DNA from: Flaccisagitta enflata
Taxonomy: Eukaryota > Chaetognatha > Sagittoidea > Aphragmophora
NCBI GenBank assembly: GCA_965153355.1
Contig: OZ231126.1
Coordinates: 32,426,001 to 32,490,000, forward strand
Reading direction: 5' to 3'
DNA: 64,000 bases
Position numbers and translations under genes: made by a program. This document shows positions 24,307-35,896 of this stretch, piece by piece. The notes beneath the pieces were generated by a model that saw only the letters and a list, made by a program, of their open reading frames with translations, did no database searches and was not told the DNA's origin. Each line of letters starts with the position of its first letter. Position 1 is the first letter of the stretch.

Positions 24307-24518
24307 TAGTCGCGTGCTACGCGACTATACAACCCGCTTTGTCGGTCCGTCCATCGGTCCGTCGGTCCGTCGGTCCGTCCGTCCGTCCGTCACACTTTAC
24401 TTTTTTTGGGTTTTTGCGGTATTTGGCTTCACTGCTCCTGCCCAAATGATGGAGGGACCTAAATTATGGCGCCTGCCCACCCGCACGCGACTGGGGTAGC
24501 CATGTATCCGGCCTTGTT
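24307..24518 (-). mobile_element. H2 element, full-length reference copy
   Basis: About 212 bp. Read on the minus strand: AACAAGGCCGGATACATGGC; CCAGTCGCGTGCGGGTGGGC; a centre with AATTTAGGTCCCTCCATC; AAAAAAAGTAAAGTGTGACG; ACGG microsatellite; GACAAAGCGGGTTGTATAGT; terminal hairpin GTCGCGTAGCACGCGAC; TAAAA. The subterminal AGTCGCGTGC near the left end repeats the right-end stem. Non-coding. The layout (subterminal inverted repeat, tetranucleotide microsatellite, 3' hairpin, T-rich insertion site) matches Helentron-type non-autonomous elements; this is inference. Confidence 0.75.
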
Positions 24519-25029
24519 CTTTTCCCTCCTCCCTCAACTTTTCCCGCCCGTTTCCCTTTTTTCTTTTCCGGGCATTTTTGCATGTTTTGTGTCGCCTTTG
24601 GAATTTTTCCTCCTTCATTTCATTTTTTTTCTCCTTCATTTCATTTTTTTTCCTTCATTTCATTTTTTTTTCTTTTTCGCATGATCGCCATTTTCTGGTC
24701 CACATTTTACTTCTTAGAGACCAAAACGTCTACTGATGCCCGCTGGTCTGTCTCATGAAGATGTCTGTCATTGTACTGAAACTATGCATGAGGTGGCATC
24801 ATATTGTTTTAGATTCTCTGCGCTCCGATCCGCCTCTATGATAATTACGCGCTCTTTTACGCCAGATTACTCTAACGCACCGACCAGGCACAGAGATCTC
24901 TCCACGTCAGATACACAGATTCATAACTCAAACATGTCCCCTTCGCCTTGAGGCCTCGATAAAAATCCATCTATTTCTCTACCCCGACTAGATATAAGCC
25001 AAGTTTCAATTTGCACATCTTTTAACCGT

Positions 25030-25800
25030 GAAACCGGCTCGAGGTTGGGTGGATGTAATTGGATGACAGTGCGTGATGAGTGAGGTGAGTGTTGTTGGAT
25101 GGTAATACGTGGAAGGTCGGGTGGGTGTTGTTGGATGACAGTGCGTGATGAGTGAGGTGTGTGTTGTTGGATGGTAATACGTGGAAGGTCGGGTGGGTGT
25201 TGTTGGATGACAGTGCGTGATGAGTGAGGCGAGTGTTGTTGGATGGTAATAAGTGGAAGGTCGGGTGGTTGTAATTGGATGACAGTGCGTGATGAGTGAG
25301 GTGAGTGTTGTTGGATGGTAATACGTGGAAGGTCGGGTGGGTGTTGTTGGATGACAGTGCGTGATGAGTGAGGTGTGTGTTGTTAGATGGTAATACGTGG
25401 AAGGTCGGGTGGGTGTTGTTGGATGACAGTGCGTGATGAGTGAGGTGAGTGTTGTTGGATGGTATTACGTGGAAGGTCGGGTGGGTGTTGTTGGATGACA
25501 GTGCGTGATGAGTGAGGTGAGTGTTGTTGGATGGTAATACGTGGAAGGTCGGGTGGTTGTAATTGGATGACAGTGCGTGATGAGTGAGGTGAGTGTTGTT
25601 GGATGGTAATACGTGGAAGGTCGGGTGGGTGTTGTTGGATGACAGTGCGTGATGAGTGAGGTGAGTGTTGTTGGATGGTAGTAAGTGGAAGGTCGGGTGG
25701 GTGTTATTGGATGACAGTGCGTGATGAGTGAGGTGAGTGTTGTTGGATGGTATTACGTGGGAGGTCGGGTGGGTGTTGTCGGATGACATTGTGTCGAGGC
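25030..25800. repeat. 72-bp minisatellite built of two 36-bp halves, about 10.5 copies
   Basis: Each unit has one half with GGATGACAGTGCGTGATGAG and one with GGATGGTAATACGTGGAAGG. Both lengths are multiples of three, so the minus strand stays open for 255 codons (NNTHPTFHVLPS / NNTHLTHHALSS). Purely repetitive, so not called a gene. Confidence 0.95.
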
Positions 25801-26190
25801 CCTCGACTCGAGGGTGAGATGGGCGTCATTAGATGGAGGTGAGTGGACGATCGGTTGGAGTTATTAGATGACAATGCTTGGAGTATTCAGAGAATGTTCT
25901 TGGATGGCAGTGAGTGGTCATCATGAAATGTGCTTGGGTGAGTGCCTGTCACAAGGGTGACAAATTCAGTGACCATGACGATAATTGTAAAGATCACGAA
26001 ATCATGATCTACTGGGTCAATGTCTATGACAAGGGTGACGAATTCAATGACCATGGTGATAATTATAATGATGACAATATCATGATCAAGTGAGTGAGTG
26101 CCTATGACATGAGTGACCATGACGATGATTGTTATGATCACAACATCATGATAAAGATGGCGGTCGAAGTGGACTGAGAAGGTAAGGAGG
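25800..26190. repeat. degenerate about 75-80-bp tandem repeat
   Basis: Repeated GTGAGTGCCTATGACA, GTGACAAATTCAGTGACCAT and ATCATGATC words. Confidence 0.7.
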
Positions 26191-26236
26191 GGAGTGCACT
26201 GGGAATTAATCGCAAAATGCATAAATTCTCAATTCT

Positions 26237-26239
<3 letters not shown>

Positions 26240-26312
<73 letters not shown>
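26240..26312. repeat. (AG)n microsatellite
   Basis: Perfect tract. Confidence 0.97.
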
Positions 26313-26314
<2 letters not shown>

Positions 26315-26406
26315 CAATCGTTGCGTTGGGTTTTTGTTATGCAAATTAGATTTTTAAAATGAAATCTTAACTCGAGAAATCTTTCCGTGGAAAATGATAA
26401 GGAAAA

Positions 26407-26577
26407 TAAGGCCGGATACACGGCAATCCAGTCGCGGACGGCTGGGCAGGAGCAGTAATGTGAAAACCACTCAGAAGTCAAAAATGTGACCTACCGAACG
26501 ACCGACCTACCGACCTACCGACCGACCGACACGGCAAGGTGTAGCGTCGCGTGTCCGCGACTAAAAACCGAAAACTC
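26407..26577 (+). mobile_element. H2 element, short form
   Basis: AATAAGGCCGGATACACGGC, CCAGTCGCGGACGGCTGGGC, (ACCG/ACCT)n, ACACGGCAAGGTGTAGCGTC, hairpin GTCGCGTGTCCGCGAC, TAAAAA. The centre is deleted relative to 24307-24518. Confidence 0.8.
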
Positions 26578-26801
26578 ACAACAAATAAAATGGCGCGTTA
26601 TCCCCTTTTCTTTCTTTTTCTGTTTTCTGGAATCATTTCATTTTGTGACCGTTTTTTTTCAGTGTCTTTGCGCAGTCTTTCTGTTACTTTCGGTCACTGA
26701 CTCACTGTGTAGTCTCTCTGTCTCTTTTTGCGTTTGTTTCTCGGTCTGACTTTCGTTGTCGTTATCCGTCCCTTTCTGTCTTTATTCGTCCGTCTGTAGA
26801 G

Positions 26802-26838
<37 letters not shown>

Positions 26839-26968
26839 AACTGGGTATTTTTTTCCCATTTCCAATGCCTGCGAGTCTCTCACACTATCTGCACAAATCC
26901 TCTATTTCTCCTCTTCCACTGACATGATAGAGATAGGTAGAAAAGTTACTGGGGAGCAAGGGCAAGTC

Positions 26969-27076
<108 letters not shown>

Positions 27077-27079
27077 TTA

Positions 27080-28059
27080 GAGATGCCAACAGACTGACAG
27101 AGGCTGTTTTAGACAGAGGTACAAATCAAGACAGACCGTCATACAGACAGAATGTTCAAAAGATACATAGACAGATAGATATTCTGAAAAACAAACAGAA
27201 AGAAAGTTCAGAGAGAAAGATGATGGAAGAGCTAAATTCTAAAAGAAGACACGCTAAAAAAACCTCAAGCCTCGAGCCAACGTTTCATCACCGGTGATAC
27301 TAGGAAAGGGAAAAGACAAACATTTTCTAATATACTCTATATTTCTATTTACGGCCTCACAAAAGCTTACACATAATGATATATCCCCATCAACTCTGCC
27401 GACATTTGCTCCCAGTAACAAACGCAGACTAGACTGTTGAGAAAGGTAAAAGGAGGAACTTACCCACGTGTAGTTGTAACTATTTTACGCGACTCTCTCA
27501 ACACGACTGTTTCATATCAAAGTTCCATGTTCTAGAACAGCTTTTTCTCGTTTTCTTCTCAGGTTTAACTAGCAATGAACTAGCTACAGAGAGAATGAGC
27601 ATAAACCACGCTGATAGTTGGTAGTTCAATACCAGTCCTTGGTACAAACATTTTGGATATGAAGTGAAGCACCGATATAGCGCTAATTAAGTCATCCCCG
27701 CCCACAAAGCGTTGCCTCTAAAAGTCCATGTCGTTTTTTCTACACAGAAAACAAGTCAACTTCGCTTTAAACCATCGTTTGTCCACTGATGACGAACATG
27801 GAATACTCAACTCTGGTAAAAGCGTACTTGTACTTAGAATTTGAAGTTTTGTCAAACTCTGATAATAATTTGTACGCTGGCTTGCTACCCTATCTTTTCT
27901 ATATTGAGTCAAACTTCTCATAACCCTCCCTCCCCCTCCTACCTCCCCCACCCCCACCCCCACCCCCAACCTTCATGCCGAACAGTGGTCGTAAATCTCC
28001 TCCATTTGTGCTCAACATCAGCTCAACCCTAGACCTAACTTTTTTCAAGCAAGTTGACA

Positions 28060-28060
<1 letters not shown>
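27080..28060. other. no recognisable gene
   Basis: Unique sequence with short frames only; a CCCCCA run near 27945. No exon with both splice sites that I can defend. Confidence 0.5.
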
Positions 28061-28062
<2 letters not shown>

Positions 28063-28118
<56 letters not shown>

Positions 28119-28257
28119 ATCCAATAAATGCAACATATTTCAACCGCTATTTTTTTTTATTTCATTTTCTTCTGTCTTCCTTCTTCCTTCTTCTTCTTCT
28201 TCTTCTTCTTCTTCTTCTTCTTCTTCTTCTTCTTCTTCTTCTTCTTCTTCTTCTTCT
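28063..28257. repeat. (CT)n (28063-28118) and (TTC)n (28181-28257)
   Basis: Two microsatellites separated by a short T-rich stretch. Confidence 0.95.
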
Positions 28258-28401
28258 TTTTCCATCTCAACCTCATCTTCCCGCTGATGTTGGCATATCA
28301 AATGCGCAACTTGACTCAAGCTCTACCTGACGGCCATCGCGGAATATGAAATGATGATGTGATGAGGGTGACAACCATGAGGAAGAAAGAGACAGACAGA
28401 A

Positions 28402-28629
<228 letters not shown>

Positions 28630-28796
28630 AACTCTGTCCCCATCTTTTTTTGTGTCATTGCTTTTACTTTACCACTCTTTCCTCGTAATGTTGGGCAAAA
28701 CAGCACAGAAATTCAGAAAAAAAAGCAAAAAGCAAAGTGAAAAAAATTGAAAGTAGAAAGCTGATTGAGAACAGTTGAATACCACTCGGAATTTAG

Positions 28797-28876
28797 AAAT
28801 GTTACCGACCTACTGACCTACCAACCTACCTACCGACCGACACGGCAAGGTGTAGAGTAGCGTGTCCGCGACTAAA
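28797..28876 (+). mobile_element. H2 right end
   Basis: (ACCT/ACCG)n, ACACGGCAAGGTGTAGAGTA, hairpin GCGTGTCCGCG, then ACTAAAAA. No left part. Confidence 0.7.
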
Positions 28877-29270
28877 AAGCTAAAAGAAGAAAGCTGAATG
28901 AGGAAAGCTGTATGAGGAAGGCCGGATGAGAAAAACTGAATGAGAAAAACTGAATGAGAAAAGCTGAATGAAAAAGCTTGACAAGATAAGCTGAATGAGA
29001 AAAGCTTAACGAGAAAAGCTCACTGAGAAAAGCTGAAAGAAGAAAGCTGAATGAGAAAAGCTGTATGAGGAAAGCTGGATGACATAAGTTGAATGAGATC
29101 TACGGATTTTTTGAGCCTTCCACGGCATCTGCATCGAAATATTTTACTTGCTTATGCTGAAATACATTACATTACATTACATTTCAAAAACTGAATGAGA
29201 AAACTGAATGAGAAAAGCTAAGAGCGGAAAGCAGAATGAGAACTGCTGAATGAGAAAAGTGAGTGTAACT
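28877..29270. repeat. 16-17-bp tandem repeat (GAGAAAAGCTGAATGA), split by a 90-bp insert
   Basis: Around 18 imperfect units. The stretch 29093-29183 is unrelated and ends in CATTACATTACATTAC. Confidence 0.85.
29093..29183 (+). mobile_element. possible short retroposon tail
   Basis: An insert in the tandem array ending in three to four ATTAC units, the type of 3' tail seen on many SINE/LINE copies. Too short to classify. Confidence 0.35.
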
Positions 29271-29377
29271 GAAAGTGACCAAAACCAATAAAGGAAATCT
29301 GAAGAGACTCATGACTGAAAGGGGAATGTTCCGAAAAAAAAAAGAGTTGAGAAAGACACTACCAATACCATTCAATG

Positions 29378-29380
<3 letters not shown>

Positions 29381-29447
<67 letters not shown>
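29381..29447. repeat. (AG)n microsatellite
   Basis: Followed by two GACAGTCTGTCAGA units. Confidence 0.97.
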
Positions 29448-29449
<2 letters not shown>

Positions 29450-29604
29450 ACAGTCTGTCAGAGACAGTCTGTCAGAGACAGAGAAAGTCCACTGGGAATG
29501 TTTCACAAATTCATTTTGTCGTTCGCTTTTACCGGTCGCGCGGTCTTGTCTCACCATCAATAAGATGTGGTATCTCCGGCCTGGATTTTAGGAACGACTG
29601 GATA

Positions 29605-30217
29605 TGACGCACTGAAAAATACCATAGAATTTGCTACCCGAGCTAGATAAATCATGAAATTTATAAAATGAAATTTAATGATAATTTTTGTTTTTATGTT
29701 TTCAATTAAACTGTCAACAGCCATATTTTGCATGAATCGACTTGCATATGCCAGTTTTAAACTCCAATCCTTTAATTTTGAGCTGAAAAAATATGCAAAA
29801 TACAATAAAAAACTTCTTTTGTCAATGTACCATGGCTCATTGAAAATTTTAAATTTGCATAGAAAATCAAAATATCAACAAAACAAAAACATAGCGCGAT
29901 TCCTATAACATATGCTGAGGGCGCTATGTTCTTATTTTAATGATATTTGGATTTTTTATGCAAATTTAAAATTTTCAATGAGCAGTTTCTGAAATGATTG
30001 TCACTATTTTTTTCACTTTTTAGTCTCATTAAAATCGAATTTCCTTCAATCTTTTTGCATTTTTGTCATTTGACAGAAACAGTTCGGTTTCCTCATGTAA
30101 GTTTATACATTTCATTACAAAAAAATAAACACAAGCATTGACGTAAGCAAAAATAGTGAAGTGAATGGTAACTTTGTCCTCTGGGTAAGTTCCTCTTACT
30201 TTAATTTCAGTGCGTCA
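29605..30217. mobile_element. foldback miniature element (TGACGCACTGAAA ends), TA target
   Basis: 613 bp. Ends TGACGCACTGAAA and complement TTTCAGTGCGTCA, flanked by TA on both sides. The centre has a second long inverted pair (GGCTCATTGAAAATTTTAAA at 29832 against TTTAAAATTTTCAATGAGC at 29964). No coding capacity. Confidence 0.85.
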
Positions 30218-30224
30218 TATGAAC

Positions 30225-30610
30225 AATGACTCTTTTAGGAATAAGTAAGCAGAACACGGTTAGAGACGCCAAGTCAGGGACAAGTGGTCAGAATAAGTGT
30301 TATACAGGTAGGTTGACTTGCTAATTGTTATCCTGGCCACTGTTCCATTTTAAAACAAATTCCCAACTCAGCATGAACATCATTGAAGAACTTCTCTACC
30401 TCAAGGGCGCCTAAAATGATTGAGAACCAAGTGGTCTGAGACTGTGAATGAGACTGGGAATGAGGCAAAGACTGAAACTGAATGTGAAACTGATAGTAAA
30501 ATATAGAACGAGACTGATGCTAACATAAATACTGAGCCTGAAACCAAGACCAAAAAAGTGCCAAGACTGACTTTGAGACTTGAGATTAAGACACAAAGTT
30601 ATACTGAAGC
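30225..30610. other. no recognisable gene
   Basis: Unique sequence, then a GAGACTGRGAATGAG-type degenerate tandem at 30430-30600. Confidence 0.5.
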
Positions 30611-30613
<3 letters not shown>

Positions 30614-30693
<80 letters not shown>

Positions 30694-30700
30694 AAGAGAG
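30614..30700. repeat. (AG)n microsatellite
   Basis: Two AAAG interruptions near the right end. Confidence 0.96.
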
Positions 30701-31327
30701 ACGGAGCGACTAAGAGAACGAGAGAGAAAGAGAAACTGGAGAGACGGTGAGTCCAATAGATAAGAGACACATAAGAGATACAGACACAGACAGCTTGACA
30801 TCTTTGGAAAGACAGAGGATCACAGACGCAAAGAGACAATGAGAAAGATATTTGGAATTATAAGTTTCAGGGTGAATAAGGGAAATGGTAAGAAACATGA
30901 CGAGTGACGACAAAGGGAACCTCTCCATCTCAATTCTGACACCTCTTTATCTGAAATCTTGACATTTCTATTTCTTCATGACTTCTTGTCACCTTTTTTA
31001 TCCTCATAACTGAATTTTTTTTCCACGCGTTCCCACTCGCGACAGTGACTGTGATAGAGATGGAAAATTCGAAATGAACCTTTCATGAAAAATACCGACT
31101 TTCAAGTGGCGTGTATGATACGCTTTCGTCTATAGTCAATAGCCAATTCTGTCGCTGCCCATTGCCCTCTTGCATGATATAGCTTCGCTATTTTGGGCGG
31201 TCATCATCACAGTCTCATGTATCTTCCGGTCCATCAATGACTTAGGTACGTAGCTCTTTTGCATTTTGTGGTTGCAAATGTGTGCAAGTTGTGCAACTGT
31301 GATTAACAAATTTAGCATGAAGATATA

Positions 31328-31833
31328 CAGTCAGTGGACAAAACAAAATAGGTAGAGAGCTCACTCTGTTGACTTTGATCCAACCTACTGTTATCAAACA
31401 GCAGGCTGTAAATAACAACTGGTTGTAAAAAAAAAAACCGGCTGTCCTCTTACAAAGTCGGCAAAAATCCAAACTAAATATAACAGAACTTGACTAGTGA
31501 CTAGCATATTTATAATCCTGATGAAATGCTGAGAAGTTTGACATATCACACTTAACTATTTTTATAAGAAATAATCTTTAAACATTGTATTATAACTTTA
31601 TTAAACATTGATAGTTTTTTTTATTCTTATATTAAAGTACATGTTGTGACACATCAAACTTGTCAGAATTTCACCAGAATTATGAATTTGCAGGTCTTGT
31701 TCTATTTGGAGAAAGTTGGATTTTTGCCGACTTTATAGCATGACAGCCGGCTGTAATTTTCGGATCAAATAGATCAAATGGATCAAAGCTAACAGAGTGA
31801 GCTCTCTACCTATTTTGTTTTGTCCACTGACTG
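31328..31833. mobile_element. foldback miniature element, family A, second copy
   Basis: 506 bp, flanked by TA (31326-31327 and 31834-31835). Ends CAGTCAGTGGACAAAACAAA are perfect inverted repeats; pairing continues through AGAGAGCTCACTCTGTT. It shares the ACAGCCGGCTGTAA palindrome with 4533-4841. Confidence 0.9.
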
Positions 31834-32099
31834 TATATGTTTGATATGAAGACAGAAGACAAAGACGATTTTTTCAGATTTAAATATGAGGCAAATATTC
31901 ATAGTGGCCTATATCTAAATATTAAATGGTTTTGCCAAAAAAAAATTGGAATACATCCTATGTGGATGGTAACCTTATTGTCCATTTCTGCTTTCTTCTC
32001 CCTCCATTCTCCTCGCTTGGGGTCCCATTCCACCTGCTCTCAACTAAAGCGCTCCAGAGGCATCCATGAGCATCTCCACGTGCTAATTCTTTGATTCTC

Positions 32100-32285
32100 T
32101 CCCCAGTTCTTTGTCTTCCCTTTGTATAGTCTTCCCTCGCAACAACGGCTACAAACAACAACGTCCTGAAAAGGGAAAATCCAAGCGCCAGTACTTATCT
32201 TTGCGATTCTCCTCTTAGCTCCTTTCCTTCCCTTTGTATAGTCCCCCCTCGCAACAAGTGCTACAAACAACAACGTCTTGAAAGC
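32100..32285. repeat. two-copy tandem duplication, about 112 bp
   Basis: CTTCCCTTTGTATAGTC...CTACAAACAACAACGTC occurs at 32115 and 32228. Confidence 0.8.
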
Positions 32286-32644
32286 ATTGAGACTCGAAAA
32301 CGTTACCCTACTTCTCCCTTAACCTTTTGACGCTCTGAAACGCAGATGTAAACACTTTCTCTTCAAATATCCGCCACGTTTTCAGTTTTGCCTTTGCTCA
32401 TACATTTTTTCCAGTCTCAGCTGCAGTTTTTACTTTCGCATCCTCTTTTTCATGTTTTCTTTTTTTTTTTGCAGTTCCTTGGCTCGATTGGTCGGTCGGT
32501 CGGTCTGAGAGTTATACCACTTGTCTAAGGCATCCAAATCATCGTATCCTTGGTAAAGTGTCCGGCACTCACCACTCATCAGATACATCCATTTATAAGG
32601 TACTGTTCAGTCATTTGTTATTGGTGACAGTTTACCGAAACCAT

Positions 32645-32815
32645 TTTTAGATGCGTCCACGCATCTCTATAAGAGGCTTTGTCCGTCTGTCCGTCCGTCC
32701 GTCCGTCTGTCCGTCCGTCCGTCCGTCCGTCCGTCCGTCCGTCCGTCCGTCCGTCCGTCCGTCCGTCCGTCCGTCCGTCCGTCCGTCCGTCCGTCCGTCC
32801 GTCGGTTGGTGGGTC
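32645..32815 (-). mobile_element. H2 variant right end with expanded (ACGG)n
   Basis: On the minus strand: (ACGG)n of about 28 units (32689-32802), GACAAAGCCTCTTATAGAGA, hairpin GATGCGTGGACGCATC, TAAAA. The same end type lies at 42481-42542 and 54197-54285. Confidence 0.75.
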
Positions 32816-33235
32816 CATGGTGATCAAGTTGAGAATGATGAAAATGCATAGAATCTTGGAAATATCTCAGATTATTGCATCATTTCACAAGGTTGATGCA
32901 ATATTGCATCATTCTAAACAAGCTAAGCCACATGTGGACGCATCGTTGTACCCCCGGGGTACTTGTTATCATGAGTGTCGTTACTAACGGTAAAGTTGAC
33001 TTTCATGGAGCGATATACTCGAAATTACGCAGAAAATATTCATGTTTCCTTCTTTCTAGAATTTCCTAGGCCCCGGTCGTAATTCATGTTTGGTGGAATA
33101 GCAGATTCTCTTCACAGACTCGCCCAAAAATAGACTCTTATGCCAAAACCTCACCCGTAAATCTCTTTATTCCCTCACCCGATGACTGTTCTAACGACGG
33201 AACAACCACGCGTTTCTGCGGCTCAATTTCGCACA

Positions 33236-33472
<237 letters not shown>

Positions 33473-33479
33473 GGGTTAG

Positions 33480-34550
33480 ATGCTTGTTTTTCAGCGTGTG
33501 TTTAAGTGCGTGTGAAAGTAATATTCATTTTTCTGTTGGGGTAGGGCTTTGGTTTCTCCTGATCATATTGTTTACACCTTCCAATCGTTGCCATACTTGT
33601 CTCAATGTTCTTTGTCTCGTTTGTCTGTCATTCCTTCGTCTTTGGCTTTGTCTCTATCTCTGCCTCATTCACCTTTATGTGTTAGTCTGTGTCTTTGTCT
33701 CCTTTGCCTTTATTTTCAATGTCTCCATCTCTGTCTTATTCTCCTTTATTTTTCATGTCCCTCTCTTTTCCTCCACGCTATTTCTCATTTTCGGCGCCTT
33801 TTGTTAGAAGATTCTCCCAGATTCGCCGAAACAAGTTTTGTTGCCAAAGACTGATGATATCTTATCAGCCTACGCCTGGGCTTTTATTCACGTCTAAACT
33901 TATAAATATCTGATTGTCTTTCCATTCTGTCATTTATGTCTGTCTGTCTGGTGCTCTGCTTCGTTTGAACTTGATTTCTTTCCCTTACACATGTCTAACA
34001 GTTAGGGGGAAAACATTTCATACATCTTACTGGGCCTACTAAAAGTAGACTCTTCTTGCAATTCCACCTGTCATACTACTCAGTACCTTGGATTAGAATG
34101 TCCGGCGGTCCCGTTAGGCTTGACCTCGATTCTATCCTTTAAGGGTATGGTTTCTTAACAATGTTACCCTCGGGTGATTTGTTGAATTTTGGTTAAATGG
34201 GTAACAATCATCTGCCCTTATCTATTTGGTAAGCTCCAGTGTTTTGGGTTAGACTTAAAATGGTTGTTTGCTAAATTAGTTTTGCAAGATGGAAAACTAG
34301 GAGTGATGCGCCTAGTAACTAGTCAGTGAGGGCTCACAAGGCTCTCTTCCATTTTTTTCAGTATGGGTATAGCGAGGGATATTGTTCCACCTGTCATACT
34401 CACGTGTTTTTCCCGCCTAATAGTCAGACATGTGTCTTGTCCATGTATTTGTCTGTGTCTGTATTCCGTTTATAAGTCTATAAGTCGGTCTTTATGTAAG
34501 TCAGTCTCACTGTCTGTCTGTCTCACATTTTGTCTTTCTCAAAGTTACTT
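33480..34550. other. no recognisable gene
   Basis: Mixed sequence with CTGTCT-rich stretches; no exon or element ends found. Confidence 0.45.
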
Positions 34551-34652
34551 TCTGTGTCTGTCTGTGTCTGTCTGTGTCTGTCTGTGTCTGTCTGTGTCTG
34601 TCTGTGTCTGTCTGTGTCTGTCTGTGTCTGTCTGTGTCTGTCTGTCTGTCTG

Positions 34653-34728
<76 letters not shown>
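34551..34728. repeat. (TCTGTCTGTG)n then (CT)n
   Basis: About nine units of the 10-bp repeat, then a dinucleotide tract. Confidence 0.96.
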
Positions 34729-34733
<5 letters not shown>

Positions 34734-35019
34734 ATGATTATATCTTTTGCAAGCCCATGCTTTAGTTTTGTCATATCTTGTGCCCTGGATAGGAAGAATG
34801 AAAAAGAGAAGGGAAGAACAAAAAAAAAAAAAAAAAAAAAAAAAACAACAAAAACTGCTAGTCATTCTTTTTTATGGTGGATAGTTTTATTCGGCACTTT
34901 TTATGTCTCTCTATCTCTTTTATTAACGGTCTGTCTGTCCTCCTGCCATGCCTGTATTTGTTTGTCTGTCTCTGTCTCTTTGTCTGTTTCTCTGTCGCCC
35001 TGTCGCTCTATCTCTCTGA

Positions 35020-35022
<3 letters not shown>

Positions 35023-35085
<63 letters not shown>
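35023..35085. repeat. (CT)n microsatellite
   Basis: Perfect tract. Confidence 0.97.
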
Positions 35086-35088
<3 letters not shown>

Positions 35089-35374
35089 CTCCGTTGCATT
35101 CTCAATGTTGTTCTCTCTTTTGTTTTAAAGTGGCCCTTTTCTTTATCTCCTTCAAATTCAAGATTTAGAGCCTTCTCCTTGAAACGGGTAACAAGTGAAA
35201 TGCTGCTCTTTTTGAGTGTTTTAGTTTCTCTTTTAGCGTGTTTCCACTTGTCTGTTTGTATCTGTCTGTCTGTTTCTGTATCTGCATCTATCGTTCTTTC
35301 AGAATACAAGCGGGCAGTACGTGAGATGTCTCATTGAGATGATGCTCGATTGGAGGGGTGGGTACCCTTAGTGC

Positions 35375-35532
35375 GACTTTCTCACTGGAGGGAATTTTTT
35401 CTCACTAAAATTCCCTCCAGTGAGATTATTTTTTTGTCTCACTAAAGGGAATTTTAGTGAGAAAAAATTCCCTCCAGTGAGACTACCAATTTTCCCTCTA
35501 GTGAGACTAATTTTTCCCTTTAGTGAGAAAGG
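35375..35532. repeat. cluster of TCTCACTNNAGGGAA inverted units (copy 1)
   Basis: Six to seven copies of a 15-20 bp word, TCTCACTRGAGGGAATTTT or its complement, in both orientations with spacing of 5-20 bp, so the block can fold into several alternative hairpins. Second cluster at 48842-49035. Confidence 0.8.
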
Positions 35533-35569
35533 AAAAAAGGAAAGAGAAAAACGAAAGAGAGTTAAAAAA

Positions 35570-35570
<1 letters not shown>

Positions 35571-35636
<66 letters not shown>
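35571..35636. repeat. (AG)n microsatellite
   Basis: Perfect tract. Confidence 0.97.
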
Positions 35637-35638
<2 letters not shown>

Positions 35639-35779
35639 AACAGAGGGAGAGATAGACAGAAGAAAACAACCAGATAAGCTATCGGATGTTTTTTTCTCAA
35701 ATGATACTACAGCGCTCTCGATGGGGCTTTCTTTAAATTCTTATACAAGGATGATTCTCCTCATTTTCACTCAAATGCA

Positions 35780-35845
35780 CGCGACTTTACACTACGTTGG
35801 TTGGTTGGTCAGTCATTTTCCCATATTTGTCTGTCCATCTGTCTC
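35780..35845 (-). mobile_element. H2-like fragment
   Basis: TGCACGCGACTTTACACTAC followed by GGTTGGTTGGTC repeats; degenerate. Confidence 0.4.
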
Positions 35846-35896
35846 AAATATTATCAAATTTTGGATTATTCAATCTGTTTTAAGGAAAAGATAACA

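Noticed and set aside
25022-25789. CRISPR-like regular repeats
   Set aside because: No unique spacers: the units are contiguous and near-identical, and the rest of the window is eukaryotic.
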